From Candidatus Nomurabacteria bacterium GW2011_GWE2_34_25 (GTDB lineage Bacteria > Patescibacteriota > Minisyncoccia > Phycocordibacterales > UBA9973): a DNA stretch of 33,838 nucleotides. The position numbers and the translations under genes were made by a program. The stretch lies in the NCBI GenBank assembly GCA_000990325.1, contig LBPS01000006.1, positions 1-33,838 of the forward strand, in the 5' to 3' direction. The first letter of the stretch is position 1, and each line of letters opens with the position of its first letter. Shown here piece after piece: positions 7,220 to 13,859 of the stretch. The notes under the pieces were generated by a model. It was not told where the DNA came from. It did not search any database and worked only from the letters and a program-made list of their open reading frames with translations.

Positions 7220-7927
7220 ATGACTAAAAATAACATAGAAAATATACTTTCTAGCTATACTGAAAGTGATATAGAAAAAATAAAAACTATTTTGGAAGTA
7301 ATTGATATTAGGTTATCTATCAATAACAAGCCATATATCATATATATTCCCTTTATAGATTTCCCTAATAGTCTTAACAGATTTGAAATAATTGATTTAT
7401 TGCATAAATTAGACAAAGAGTTAGGAGTAATAAAATTTACTCAAATTACAGATGGTCAAAAGATTGCAGAACAAGAGGTTTGCATTAGAATTACAGATGA
7501 TAAAGAAAAATTTAATACATTAATACAAATTATTAATAAAAAATATAAAAATAATAAAATTATAAAAAAGAAAGAGCAACCAGTTTCCTTACCAACATTA
7601 TGGTTGGCAAAAAAAGATGATGGAAATTATTACTATGATGGAAATCGTTTTTATATAAAAAATAAAAAAACAAAATACACTATTATTTTAGATGTAATTT
7701 ATTCATTAAAACCAGAAGGTGGAAAAGTTGAATATAAAAAAATAATAGAACTTTGTAAAAAAAGAGGAAAAAATATAAACAAAAAGTCTATTCTTAGAGC
7801 ATTAACTGGGAAAGATGCAACTTTATTTAGATATATAAAAGAAATAAAACAAAAATTACCATACGATATGGATTTGTTTGTTGCAATGCAAGATGGTAAA
7901 GAAATAGAATTTAATAATAAAAAATAA
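7220..7927 (+). CDS. unknown protein, lysine-rich
   Basis: 235 residues with no family I recognise. The N-terminal half (1-115) alternates strands and helices. A Lys/Asn-rich linker (about 108-122) leads to a C-terminal region (about 145-205) with DVIYSLKPEGGKVEYKKIIE and KKSILRALTG, which could be a winged-helix or other small DNA-binding module. It is followed by a good terminator (7946-7976). Position between the RNA candidate and the replication-type ATPase suggests an element maintenance function, but this is only context. Confidence 0.55.
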   Translation: MTKNNIENILSSYTESDIEKIKTILEVIDIRLSINNKPYIIYIPFIDFPNSLNRFEIIDLLHKLDKELGVIKFTQITDGQKIAEQEVCIRITDDKEKFNTLIQIINKKYKNNKIIKKKEQPVSLPTLWLAKKDDGNYYYDGNRFYIKNKKTKYTIILDVIYSLKPEGGKVEYKKIIELCKKRGKNINKKSILRALTGKDATLFRYIKEIKQKLPYDMDLFVAMQDGKEIEFNNKK

Positions 7928-7945
7928 TTTCTCGTGAATTCTCTT

Positions 7946-7976
7946 AAAACTAGTATAAAAATACTGGTTTTTTCTT
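7946..7976 (+). terminator. intrinsic terminator
   Basis: Stem AAAACTAGTAT (7946-7956) with ATACTGGTTTT (7961-7971), one G-U pair and an AAAA loop, followed by a T-run. It ends the gene at 7220-7927. Confidence 0.75.
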
Positions 7977-8029
7977 TTAGTAATAAGCCATATTTGGATA
8001 AGGGAGAAATAAAGAGAAATACTAGGATA

Positions 8030-8057
8030 CACACATAAATTTTATAATTTATGTGTG
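8030..8057. promoter_or_regulatory. palindrome containing a -10 box
   Basis: Perfect 12-bp inverted repeat (8030-8041 with 8046-8057, 4-nt loop) with TATAAT at 8043-8048 in its centre. A GTG start codon follows 6 nt after the -10 box. A repressor on this dyad would block the promoter of the small ORF and of the replication-type ATPase behind it. Confidence 0.55.
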
Positions 8058-8192
8058 GAAGAAAAAAATAAAAATGAAATAGGAGAAAAAACTATTGAGC
8101 AATTTGCTCTTATTTTAGTCGCACTTATTGATGAAATCCATACTCCTAAAGACAAAGACTCGAAATCTTATTTTGAGGAAATTAAAAATTAA
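8055..8192 (+). CDS. small ORF, 45 residues, GTG start
   Basis: Begins VEEKNKNEIGEKTIEQFALI and continues LVALIDEIHT, an acidic helical peptide. The GTG lies exactly 6 nt after TATAAT, the same geometry as many genes in this window, which supports a leaderless start. It ends 14 nt before the ATPase gene, so they could be co-transcribed. The frame is open upstream to 8010, so it could also be the remnant of a longer gene. Confidence 0.4.
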   Translation: MEEKNKNEIGEKTIEQFALILVALIDEIHTPKDKDSKSYFEEIKN

Positions 8193-8206
8193 ACACCAAA
8201 ATCAAT

Positions 8207-9469
8207 ATGAATATAGAAGAAATATTAGTAAAAAATAAAATAGTTTTTGAGGACATGGGTGATTATATAGCAACTTATTGTCCTTTCTGTGATAAATCGT
8301 ATGCAGGATATGATACAGCCACTCTTAATATAGATATGAGAACAGGTTATGTAAATTGTTCAGCTTGTAAGAAAGGTTTTAAAGTTGAAGATGTTTTAGA
8401 AAAATTAGGAATTAATATAATAGAAAAATCTTCTACAACAGAATTAATAAAAATAAATAAAGATGACTCTAAGGATATTGATTATAAAGGGTCTAGTCTT
8501 ATTAGTGTTAAAGACATATTAGCATTAAATTTTGATCCACAAGAGTGGCTTATCGAAAATTTAATACCACTTGAAGGGACTGCTGTAATTTCGGGGAGCC
8601 CAGGTAATTATAAAAGTTGGCTTACTCAAGATATTGCTAGGTGTGTTGCTCTTGGCACAGATTTTTTAGAAAACTTTAAGGTAAAACAAGGGTCTGTTTT
8701 AGTGGTTGATAGAGAAAATCATTTACGGTTAGTAAAAGAACGCATAAAGAAACTTAAAATTCCAGAAGATGCAACAATTCAATATTTTAAAAGTGATGAT
8801 TTTGGAATTGATAATAAAAAATGTTTTGACGATCTCATTTCAAAAATAACTCAATTTAATATAAAACTGGTGATATTTGATTCATTAGTTAGAATACATT
8901 CGGGTGATGAAAATGACGCAAAACAAATGTCTAAAGTATTACAACAATTTACAAAAATCAATAAACTGGGGGCTACTGTTATATTTGTTCATCATCATCG
9001 AAAAGAAAATGGTTATCAAAAAAGTTCAGGTCAAAGCTTAAGAGGTTCATCAGATATATTAGCTTTTGTTGATACTGCTTTTGTTGTTAAAAAAGGGAAA
9101 GAAAAAGGGTGTATTACCATGGAAACCTTAAAACTCCGACAAGCTACTGAATTAGAACCATTTAATATAGATATAATCGAGGATGAAGAATTTATAGGTT
9201 TTAAGTATTCTGGGGTATTTAATTCTTCTAAAGAACAAACAGAAGAAGCCAAAGAAGCCATATTAGAGATATTAGAAGGTAAAAAAACTGTCTTCAATCA
9301 AGATTTTGAGGATGCCTTAAAAGACACTTATAAAAAATCTATAATAAAGATAGCCTTAAAAGAGCTTGAGATATCAGAAATAATTATTAGGAAGAAAGAG
9401 GCACATAATAAACACTCTTTTTGTCTTAAAGAAGACGGAGTCATAACTCGGGTTGATGAAAATAACTAA
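8207..9469 (+). CDS. zinc-finger / RepA-type (AAA_25) ATPase
   Basis: 420 residues. The N-terminus has a CHC2/primase-like zinc ribbon: CPFC (25-28) and CSAC (51-54). The middle is a RecA/DnaB-like ATPase of the RepA type: Walker A GSPGNYKS (130-137), Walker B LVIFD (221-225), sensor-like VHHHRK (261-266) and a GSSD motif near 280. The C-terminus (about 335-415) looks like a winged helix. Such proteins unwind DNA or load helicase at plasmid and phage origins; a zinc ribbon in front recalls primase-helicase fusions, but no TOPRIM catalytic domain is visible. This is the likely replication protein of the element. Confidence 0.8.
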   Translation: MNIEEILVKNKIVFEDMGDYIATYCPFCDKSYAGYDTATLNIDMRTGYVNCSACKKGFKVEDVLEKLGINIIEKSSTTELIKINKDDSKDIDYKGSSLISVKDILALNFDPQEWLIENLIPLEGTAVISGSPGNYKSWLTQDIARCVALGTDFLENFKVKQGSVLVVDRENHLRLVKERIKKLKIPEDATIQYFKSDDFGIDNKKCFDDLISKITQFNIKLVIFDSLVRIHSGDENDAKQMSKVLQQFTKINKLGATVIFVHHHRKENGYQKSSGQSLRGSSDILAFVDTAFVVKKGKEKGCITMETLKLRQATELEPFNIDIIEDEEFIGFKYSGVFNSSKEQTEEAKEAILEILEGKKTVFNQDFEDALKDTYKKSIIKIALKELEISEIIIRKKEAHNKHSFCLKEDGVITRVDENN

Positions 9470-9472
9470 AGA

Positions 9473-9493
9473 TATGATAATTAAAATATCATA
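9473..9493. promoter_or_regulatory. recombinase promoter inside an inverted repeat
   Basis: TATGATA (9473-9479) and TATCATA (9487-9493) are inverted with a 7-nt spacer. TATCAT (9487-9492) is the likely -10 box and ends 6 nt before the recombinase ATG at 9499. The dyad could be an operator for a repressor of the recombinase. Confidence 0.45.
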
Positions 9494-9498
9494 ATTAT

Positions 9499-11079
9499 AT
9501 GAACAAAGAAAAAGAAGAAATAAAGAAAAAAATAGCAGTAATTTATTGTAGGGTTAGCACTCAAGACCAAGCAGATAAAGGTTTGTCTATTGAAGAACAA
9601 GAAAGATTATGTAAAGAAAAAGCCGAACAAGCAGGCTATTCTATCTTGGCAATAATTAAAGATGAAGGGAAAAGTGGTGGAAGTTTGAAAAGAGCAGGAA
9701 TGCAACAATTAATGAAGCTCTCAATTGAGAAGAAAATTGATGCCGTATTTACTGTTCATAGTGATAGAATCGCTCGTAATACAGAAAACTATCTTTATTT
9801 AAGAGCTTTGTTTCGCAACAATGATGTTGAATTGTTTTTTATTCAATTACCCAATTTAGATGATTCAGCGGGTTCAAAAATGATGGACTCAATGTTTGCT
9901 ATTGTAAATCAATATCAAAGAGATATAACTTCTGATAAGGTAACTATGACAATGGAGGGAAAAGCGAGGTTAGGATATTTTCCTGCACTTGCTCCACTTG
10001 GATATAAAAATATAACAAGACTAGACCCGACAGTTGAAAGAGCTGGTCAGAAAATTGTGGTTAAAGATCCAGAAGTAGCACCCCTTGTTAAAAAAGGATT
10101 TGAGCTTTATGCTACAGGAAATTTTAGTGTCTACGATATAACAGATATTCTATATGAAAAAGGATTAAGAACTAAATATGGAAAAAAGTTAACTTATAGC
10201 AGATTGTATGATGTTCTTAGAAATCCTTTTTATATCGGAGAAGTTCATTGGGGTAAGGTTCATTTAAAAGAAGGTAAGCATGAACACTTAATGGATAAAG
10301 AATTATTTTATTCAGTTCAAAGATTATTAACAATGAAAAACGGACATCTTTGTAGGAGAAGAAAGTATCAATGGTTATTAAGTGGTTTTCTTAGGTGTCA
10401 TACTCATCAATGCAGATATACAGCAGAATATCATTTAAACAAGAGAATAGGCTATTATCATTGCACCAATAGAAATGGTTGTGGAAAATATGTAGAAGTT
10501 AATAAATTGGAAAGTATGATTGAAGATAAATTTAAAGAGATTGAATTTAGTCAGAAATTTATTGACTTAGTCATTGAAAAGGTTAAAAGTGTATTTTATG
10601 AAAGAAGAAAGCTTTATGACGACAAAAGAAAATCACTTATAAATCAAAAGACAGTTTTTGAGTTAAAAAGAAAGTCAGCCGAGGATAAGCTTTTAGCTAA
10701 TGTGATTACAGATGATGATTTTAGAAGAATAAAAGAAGAAATAAACGAAGAATTAGAAAGTCTTAATAAAAGGACGATTGAACTTGAAAAAGAAAGAAGA
10801 ATAAATATGGATGTCGCCCAAGAAGTATTAAATCTTTCAAGAAATATTTATGATACATATTCAAAGGCACCACATAACCTAAAAAGACATCTTTTAGCAT
10901 TCTTTTGGGAGAAATTTGAGATAAAAGATGAAGTTATAATAAAATCCTATCCGTCCCTACTTTTTGCTGAACTTTTGAAGTTAGAACAAGCATTTTACAA
11001 AAAACCAAATAGAGAAAATCCTTATGAATCAAAAGGATTTTCTACTATTATAAATTCTACTGCATTGTCCTCTCGGTAG
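9499..11079 (+). CDS. large serine recombinase (integrase of the element)
   Basis: 526 residues. Resolvase catalytic domain (11-155): YCRVSTQDQ with R18 and nucleophile S20, and HSDRIARN with R90/R93. Recombinase domain about 160-275. Zinc ribbon with C300, C305, C322 and C328. Coiled coil about 365-440. These are the hallmarks of phage-type large serine integrases, which join attP to attB with a 2-bp overlap. The last codons TCC TCT CGG TAG lie within the tRNA-Lys gene on the other strand, so the attachment core is inside the coding region and the last two residues are host-encoded. In the excised circle the same frame would run 35 codons further (387-494). Confidence 0.95.
   Translation: MNKEKEEIKKKIAVIYCRVSTQDQADKGLSIEEQERLCKEKAEQAGYSILAIIKDEGKSGGSLKRAGMQQLMKLSIEKKIDAVFTVHSDRIARNTENYLYLRALFRNNDVELFFIQLPNLDDSAGSKMMDSMFAIVNQYQRDITSDKVTMTMEGKARLGYFPALAPLGYKNITRLDPTVERAGQKIVVKDPEVAPLVKKGFELYATGNFSVYDITDILYEKGLRTKYGKKLTYSRLYDVLRNPFYIGEVHWGKVHLKEGKHEHLMDKELFYSVQRLLTMKNGHLCRRRKYQWLLSGFLRCHTHQCRYTAEYHLNKRIGYYHCTNRNGCGKYVEVNKLESMIEDKFKEIEFSQKFIDLVIEKVKSVFYERRKLYDDKRKSLINQKTVFELKRKSAEDKLLANVITDDDFRRIKEEINEELESLNKRTIELEKERRINMDVAQEVLNLSRNIYDTYSKAPHNLKRHLLAFFWEKFEIKDEVIIKSYPSLLFAELLKLEQAFYKKPNRENPYESKGFSTIINSTALSSR
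11048..11070 (+). repeat. right attachment-site core and half dyad
   Basis: ATTGTCC at 11064-11070 matches 380-386. TTATAAATTCTACTG (11048-11062) is a near inverted copy of CAGGAGATTATTATAA (393-408), with one extra base and two changes. In the circle these would flank the core as an imperfect dyad, as expected for an attP bound by an integrase dimer. Confidence 0.7.
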
Positions 11080-11140
11080 GAATCGAACCTACGACCATCT
11101 CCTTAAAAGGGAGCTGCTCTACCAACTGAGCTACGAGAGG
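11068..11140 (-). tRNA. tRNA-Lys(UUU)
   Basis: 73 nt. Acceptor CCTCTCG/CGAGAGG, anticodon loop CTTTTAA with anticodon TTT, T-loop TTCGATT; the discriminator is A and CCA is not encoded. It is the integration target: the element joins at its 3' end, and its original terminator now lies about 10.7 kb away at 339-386. The whole mature tRNA is preserved. Confidence 0.95.
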
Positions 11141-11217
11141 ATACGTTGATATAACTATACACAAAAGTACCATATTTTAACTATAAAATCAACATAATTA
11201 TAAGAGACTAATGACTG

Positions 11218-11226
11218 TGATATAAT
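11218..11226 (+). promoter_or_regulatory. extended -10 promoter, leaderless
   Basis: TGATATAAT with the last T 6 nt before the ATG at 11233. The identical nonamer occurs at 13845-13853 and 32131-32139. Confidence 0.7.
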
Positions 11227-11232
11227 CTAATT

Positions 11233-11754
11233 ATGAAAATATATTTTGCACCACATTCAACAAGTTTTGATAATGAAGCTAAGTTAGCATCTGGCTGGAA
11301 AGATGTTGAATTGTCTCCACTTGGAATAGAGCAATCCAAAGAACTCGCCGAAAGATTTAAGGGTATAAATATTGACTTGATTTGTTGTTCTGACTTAAAG
11401 AGAGCTGTTGATACTGTCAGAATAGCTTTTGGCGATACTATACCAATAATAGTAGATAAGAGATTAAGGGAACTTAATTATGGAGATTTTGATGGTAAAT
11501 CAAAAGAATTAGTTTGGTCAATGAGGCCTAATGCTATTAAAATACCATTTCCAAATGGAGAAAGTTATGATCAAGCAATGATAAGGGTTCACGAGTTCTA
11601 TAATGAATTGAAAGAAAAATATTCTGATAAAACAGTCTTGGTTGTTGGACATCGTGCCACACACTACGGACTAGATACACTGACTGGAAAAACACTAGAA
11701 GAATGTTTATCCCTAGAGTTCAAATGGCAACCTTATTGGGAGTATGATTTGTAA
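11233..11754 (+). CDS. histidine phosphatase-family protein with altered RHG motif
   Basis: 173 residues, the usual size for single-domain phosphoglycerate-mutase-like phosphatases. The phosphate-binding motif, normally RHG, reads FAPHSTS, so His8 remains but the preceding Arg is Pro. CSDLKRAVDTV matches the second Arg region (SxLxRAxxTA), LRELNYGDFDGK the general acid region, and VVGHRATH near the C-terminus supplies the second catalytic His. Loss of the first Arg usually weakens activity, so it may have changed substrate. Family subtype (sugar phosphate, nucleotide, alpha-ribazole-like) cannot be assigned. Not part of an operon; transcribed away from tRNA-Lys. Confidence 0.8.
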   Translation: MKIYFAPHSTSFDNEAKLASGWKDVELSPLGIEQSKELAERFKGINIDLICCSDLKRAVDTVRIAFGDTIPIIVDKRLRELNYGDFDGKSKELVWSMRPNAIKIPFPNGESYDQAMIRVHEFYNELKEKYSDKTVLVVGHRATHYGLDTLTGKTLEECLSLEFKWQPYWEYDL

Positions 11755-11802
11755 GCAATAAAAACTAACAAGTATATTTATAATCATGTTATATGAAATA
11801 AA

Positions 11803-11838
11803 AAAGCCGCTACCATATAATTAATGGTTCGCGGCTTT
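11803..11838. terminator. bidirectional terminator-like hairpin
   Basis: AAAGCCGC (11803-11810) pairs with GCGGCTTT (11831-11838), with an inner ACCAT/ATGGT. It sits between the convergent genes ending at 11754 and 11857. Confidence 0.7.
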
Positions 11839-11856
11839 GTAAATTTACTTCTTGTA

Positions 11857-13710
11857 CTATTTATTTCTAAGTTTCTCCAAAACCTTTAAAGAGACAAGAT
11901 ACTTAAGTTTTTTGACAGATACCTGAGATAAGGATTGAAGCCCTTCTTCTTCAGTGGTTTCTTCTACAAAAATCTTAATATTTTTCTCTGTAAGGCAACC
12001 CCAAATGATGTCAGTCATGGAATCGTAATTGGAAACAAGGAATTCTCTCCTCTTGAGTTCTTTCATTTGTTGAAGCTTTTCAATTTGAGAATCAATGTCT
12101 TCCTCTTCCTCGTGAGCTAATTCCGCGAGAACAATGATTTCCTCATGGGCATTTTCAGTGCTACTAGTACCTTCTTGATGCAATACTTCCTCGTTTTTAT
12201 TGATGACATCATTCGCTTGGTTGTTTTGATTATCATCCTTTTCCGTTTTGAAAAAATCTTGTTGATAAGAGACAATAATTTTGAATTCTTTATCATCCTT
12301 TCTTACATTAACTAAATCTTTTTTTTCATGATCTGAATAGTAATTTACTACTATTTTAAATATCTGATTTAAAGTATCTAGTTGTTTGTTTGAAATAAAC
12401 AAGATCATCATAAGATGTTCCGCAATGTTCGAGGTCTTACTAACCCCAAAAACTCCCGGTTTTTTCTTTGCTCTGCCTCCTTTTTTATGAGAATAGTTAT
12501 TGTTTGCAAGTATGCGTAATACACTATCTCTCTCATTTCCACAAAGCTTTATTAAGACTTTTGATTCATCTTTGTCTGGTGACGGAGGAGAATACTTATC
12601 AGAATAAATAATAGAAAATTTTCCAGAACCCTTATGTTTGTAGGGTTCCTTGTTTTTTTCAAGAAAGTTTTTTACGAGCTCAGAAAATTGCGGTGGAACC
12701 GAGAAATCAAATCCTTCAGCTGTATAAGTAAACCTACCGGTTTCTAGCTTTATACTTGAATTGAAGGCCGTAAAAACTGTTTGAAGCCTTGCAATAAAAT
12801 GTCCCGCATAAGCCTTACGACTTTGCGTGATTGCTGTTAATCCTGCATCTTTAGTAACCATAGTGTCTGATTTAACTTGTTTTTTAGTTTTAAATTCTTT
12901 AATTTTAATAGGTTTTTTCATAAATGATGAACCTATATCAACATCAACTTTTTTTGGTAATTTAACTGTTTCGAAGTCTTCGTCTTCAAATAATTTTCCA
13001 AAATAAGAGATAGATGGGTTTATATATCTCAACTTTTTCTCACTTGGATTAATATCTAAAGAATCATCTTCAGTGAAAGTGTTTCGTGGATAGATAAAAA
13101 TAGGGTTAACTTTTCCATTTTTTAGAGAATCACTTTTTTCTAAAGTGAATTCTTTTATATCCAATAGATCTAGGCTGATCACCATTCTTTTAAGACCAAG
13201 GGTCTCATAATTCCAACCATTTGGAATCTTGGATATAAATTGGTCCACATAATCTGTTTTGAAGAAAATTAAAGTAATTCTGATAAATCCCTCATCATTT
13301 AATTCACCAGCTAAGATTGTCGTGGGTGGTTCAATAATGAAGCTTTCAGGTAATAATCCTTCTAATTTTGAGAAGAGTTTTTTCAAGAAAGTTATCTTTT
13401 CTGGTATATCAAATCTTTCAAGCTGATTTACCTTAATAGTATTCTCCTCTATGCCTAATCTTTTTGAATACAATTCGCTTTTTTCTAAGAGATTAATAAT
13501 TTCAAAAAGATTATTTCGGTCAGTGCAATAAATTACAATTGACCCTCCTTTGTTTCTTGAAAAGAAATACTTTATTCTAAAATTTAAACTTTGGATATCA
13601 AATTTAAAACTAACGTGAATCCTTATAAATTCAATTAAATTAGATTTAAAGCTATCAAATTCTGCCTCAAATGGGTCTATGTGCACAATGATTTTTGAAT
13701 CGTTTTCCAT
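11857..13710 (-). CDS. unknown large soluble protein
   Basis: 617 residues with no family I recognise and no signal peptide or membrane segment. Residues 1-110 and 115-205 look like two alpha/beta modules. A Lys-rich stretch around 255-285 (KKPIKIKEFKTKKQVK) is followed by a region (about 290-400) with GHFIARLQTVF. A basic segment KKGGRAKKKPGVFGV (about 418-432) could form a DNA- or RNA-contacting loop preceding SNIAEHLMMILF. An acidic, Gln/Glu-rich low-complexity linker (about 490-550) precedes a C-terminal helical bundle. The Lys-rich patches hint at nucleic acid binding but nothing more can be said. No leaderless -10 box is present at its start. Confidence 0.75.
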   Translation of the reverse strand: MENDSKIIVHIDPFEAEFDSFKSNLIEFIRIHVSFKFDIQSLNFRIKYFFSRNKGGSIVIYCTDRNNLFEIINLLEKSELYSKRLGIEENTIKVNQLERFDIPEKITFLKKLFSKLEGLLPESFIIEPPTTILAGELNDEGFIRITLIFFKTDYVDQFISKIPNGWNYETLGLKRMVISLDLLDIKEFTLEKSDSLKNGKVNPIFIYPRNTFTEDDSLDINPSEKKLRYINPSISYFGKLFEDEDFETVKLPKKVDVDIGSSFMKKPIKIKEFKTKKQVKSDTMVTKDAGLTAITQSRKAYAGHFIARLQTVFTAFNSSIKLETGRFTYTAEGFDFSVPPQFSELVKNFLEKNKEPYKHKGSGKFSIIYSDKYSPPSPDKDESKVLIKLCGNERDSVLRILANNNYSHKKGGRAKKKPGVFGVSKTSNIAEHLMMILFISNKQLDTLNQIFKIVVNYYSDHEKKDLVNVRKDDKEFKIIVSYQQDFFKTEKDDNQNNQANDVINKNEEVLHQEGTSSTENAHEEIIVLAELAHEEEEDIDSQIEKLQQMKELKRREFLVSNYDSMTDIIWGCLTEKNIKIFVEETTEEEGLQSLSQVSVKKLKYLVSLKVLEKLRNK

Positions 13711-13844
13711 ACTTGGGGTTTTTGGGTGGTTTAGAGTTTCAACGATCGGTTTTTATCATATAACCAGAAAAATCAATTAAAGTCAAATTTTGTAAAGTGA
13801 TTATTATGGCAATTTTAGTACATTTAAGAGGCATGAATTTTTTA

Positions 13845-13853
13845 TGATATAAT
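13845..13853 (+). promoter_or_regulatory. extended -10 promoter, leaderless
   Basis: TGATATAAT ending 6 nt before the ATG at 13860. It probably drives the run of genes from 13860 to 19336, all on the plus strand with short gaps or overlaps. Confidence 0.7.
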
Positions 13854-13859
13854 CTAAAC

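Larger units (their letters stand above)
380..11070. mobile_element. serine-recombinase element integrated at tRNA-Lys, about 10.7 kb
   Basis: Boundaries: the 7-bp repeat ATTGTCC at both ends, and restoration of the long tRNA-terminator palindrome when 386 is joined to 11071. Content: R-M system, PIN-like membrane protein, RNase H-fold protein, PD-(D/E)XK-like protein, DUF5681-like protein, LITAF-like protein, RNA candidate, zinc-finger/RepA-like ATPase and a large serine recombinase at the right end. No relaxase, secretion or capsid gene is visible, so how it moves between cells is unknown. It may be a defence island, a plasmid-like integrative element or a satellite. Confidence 0.85.
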
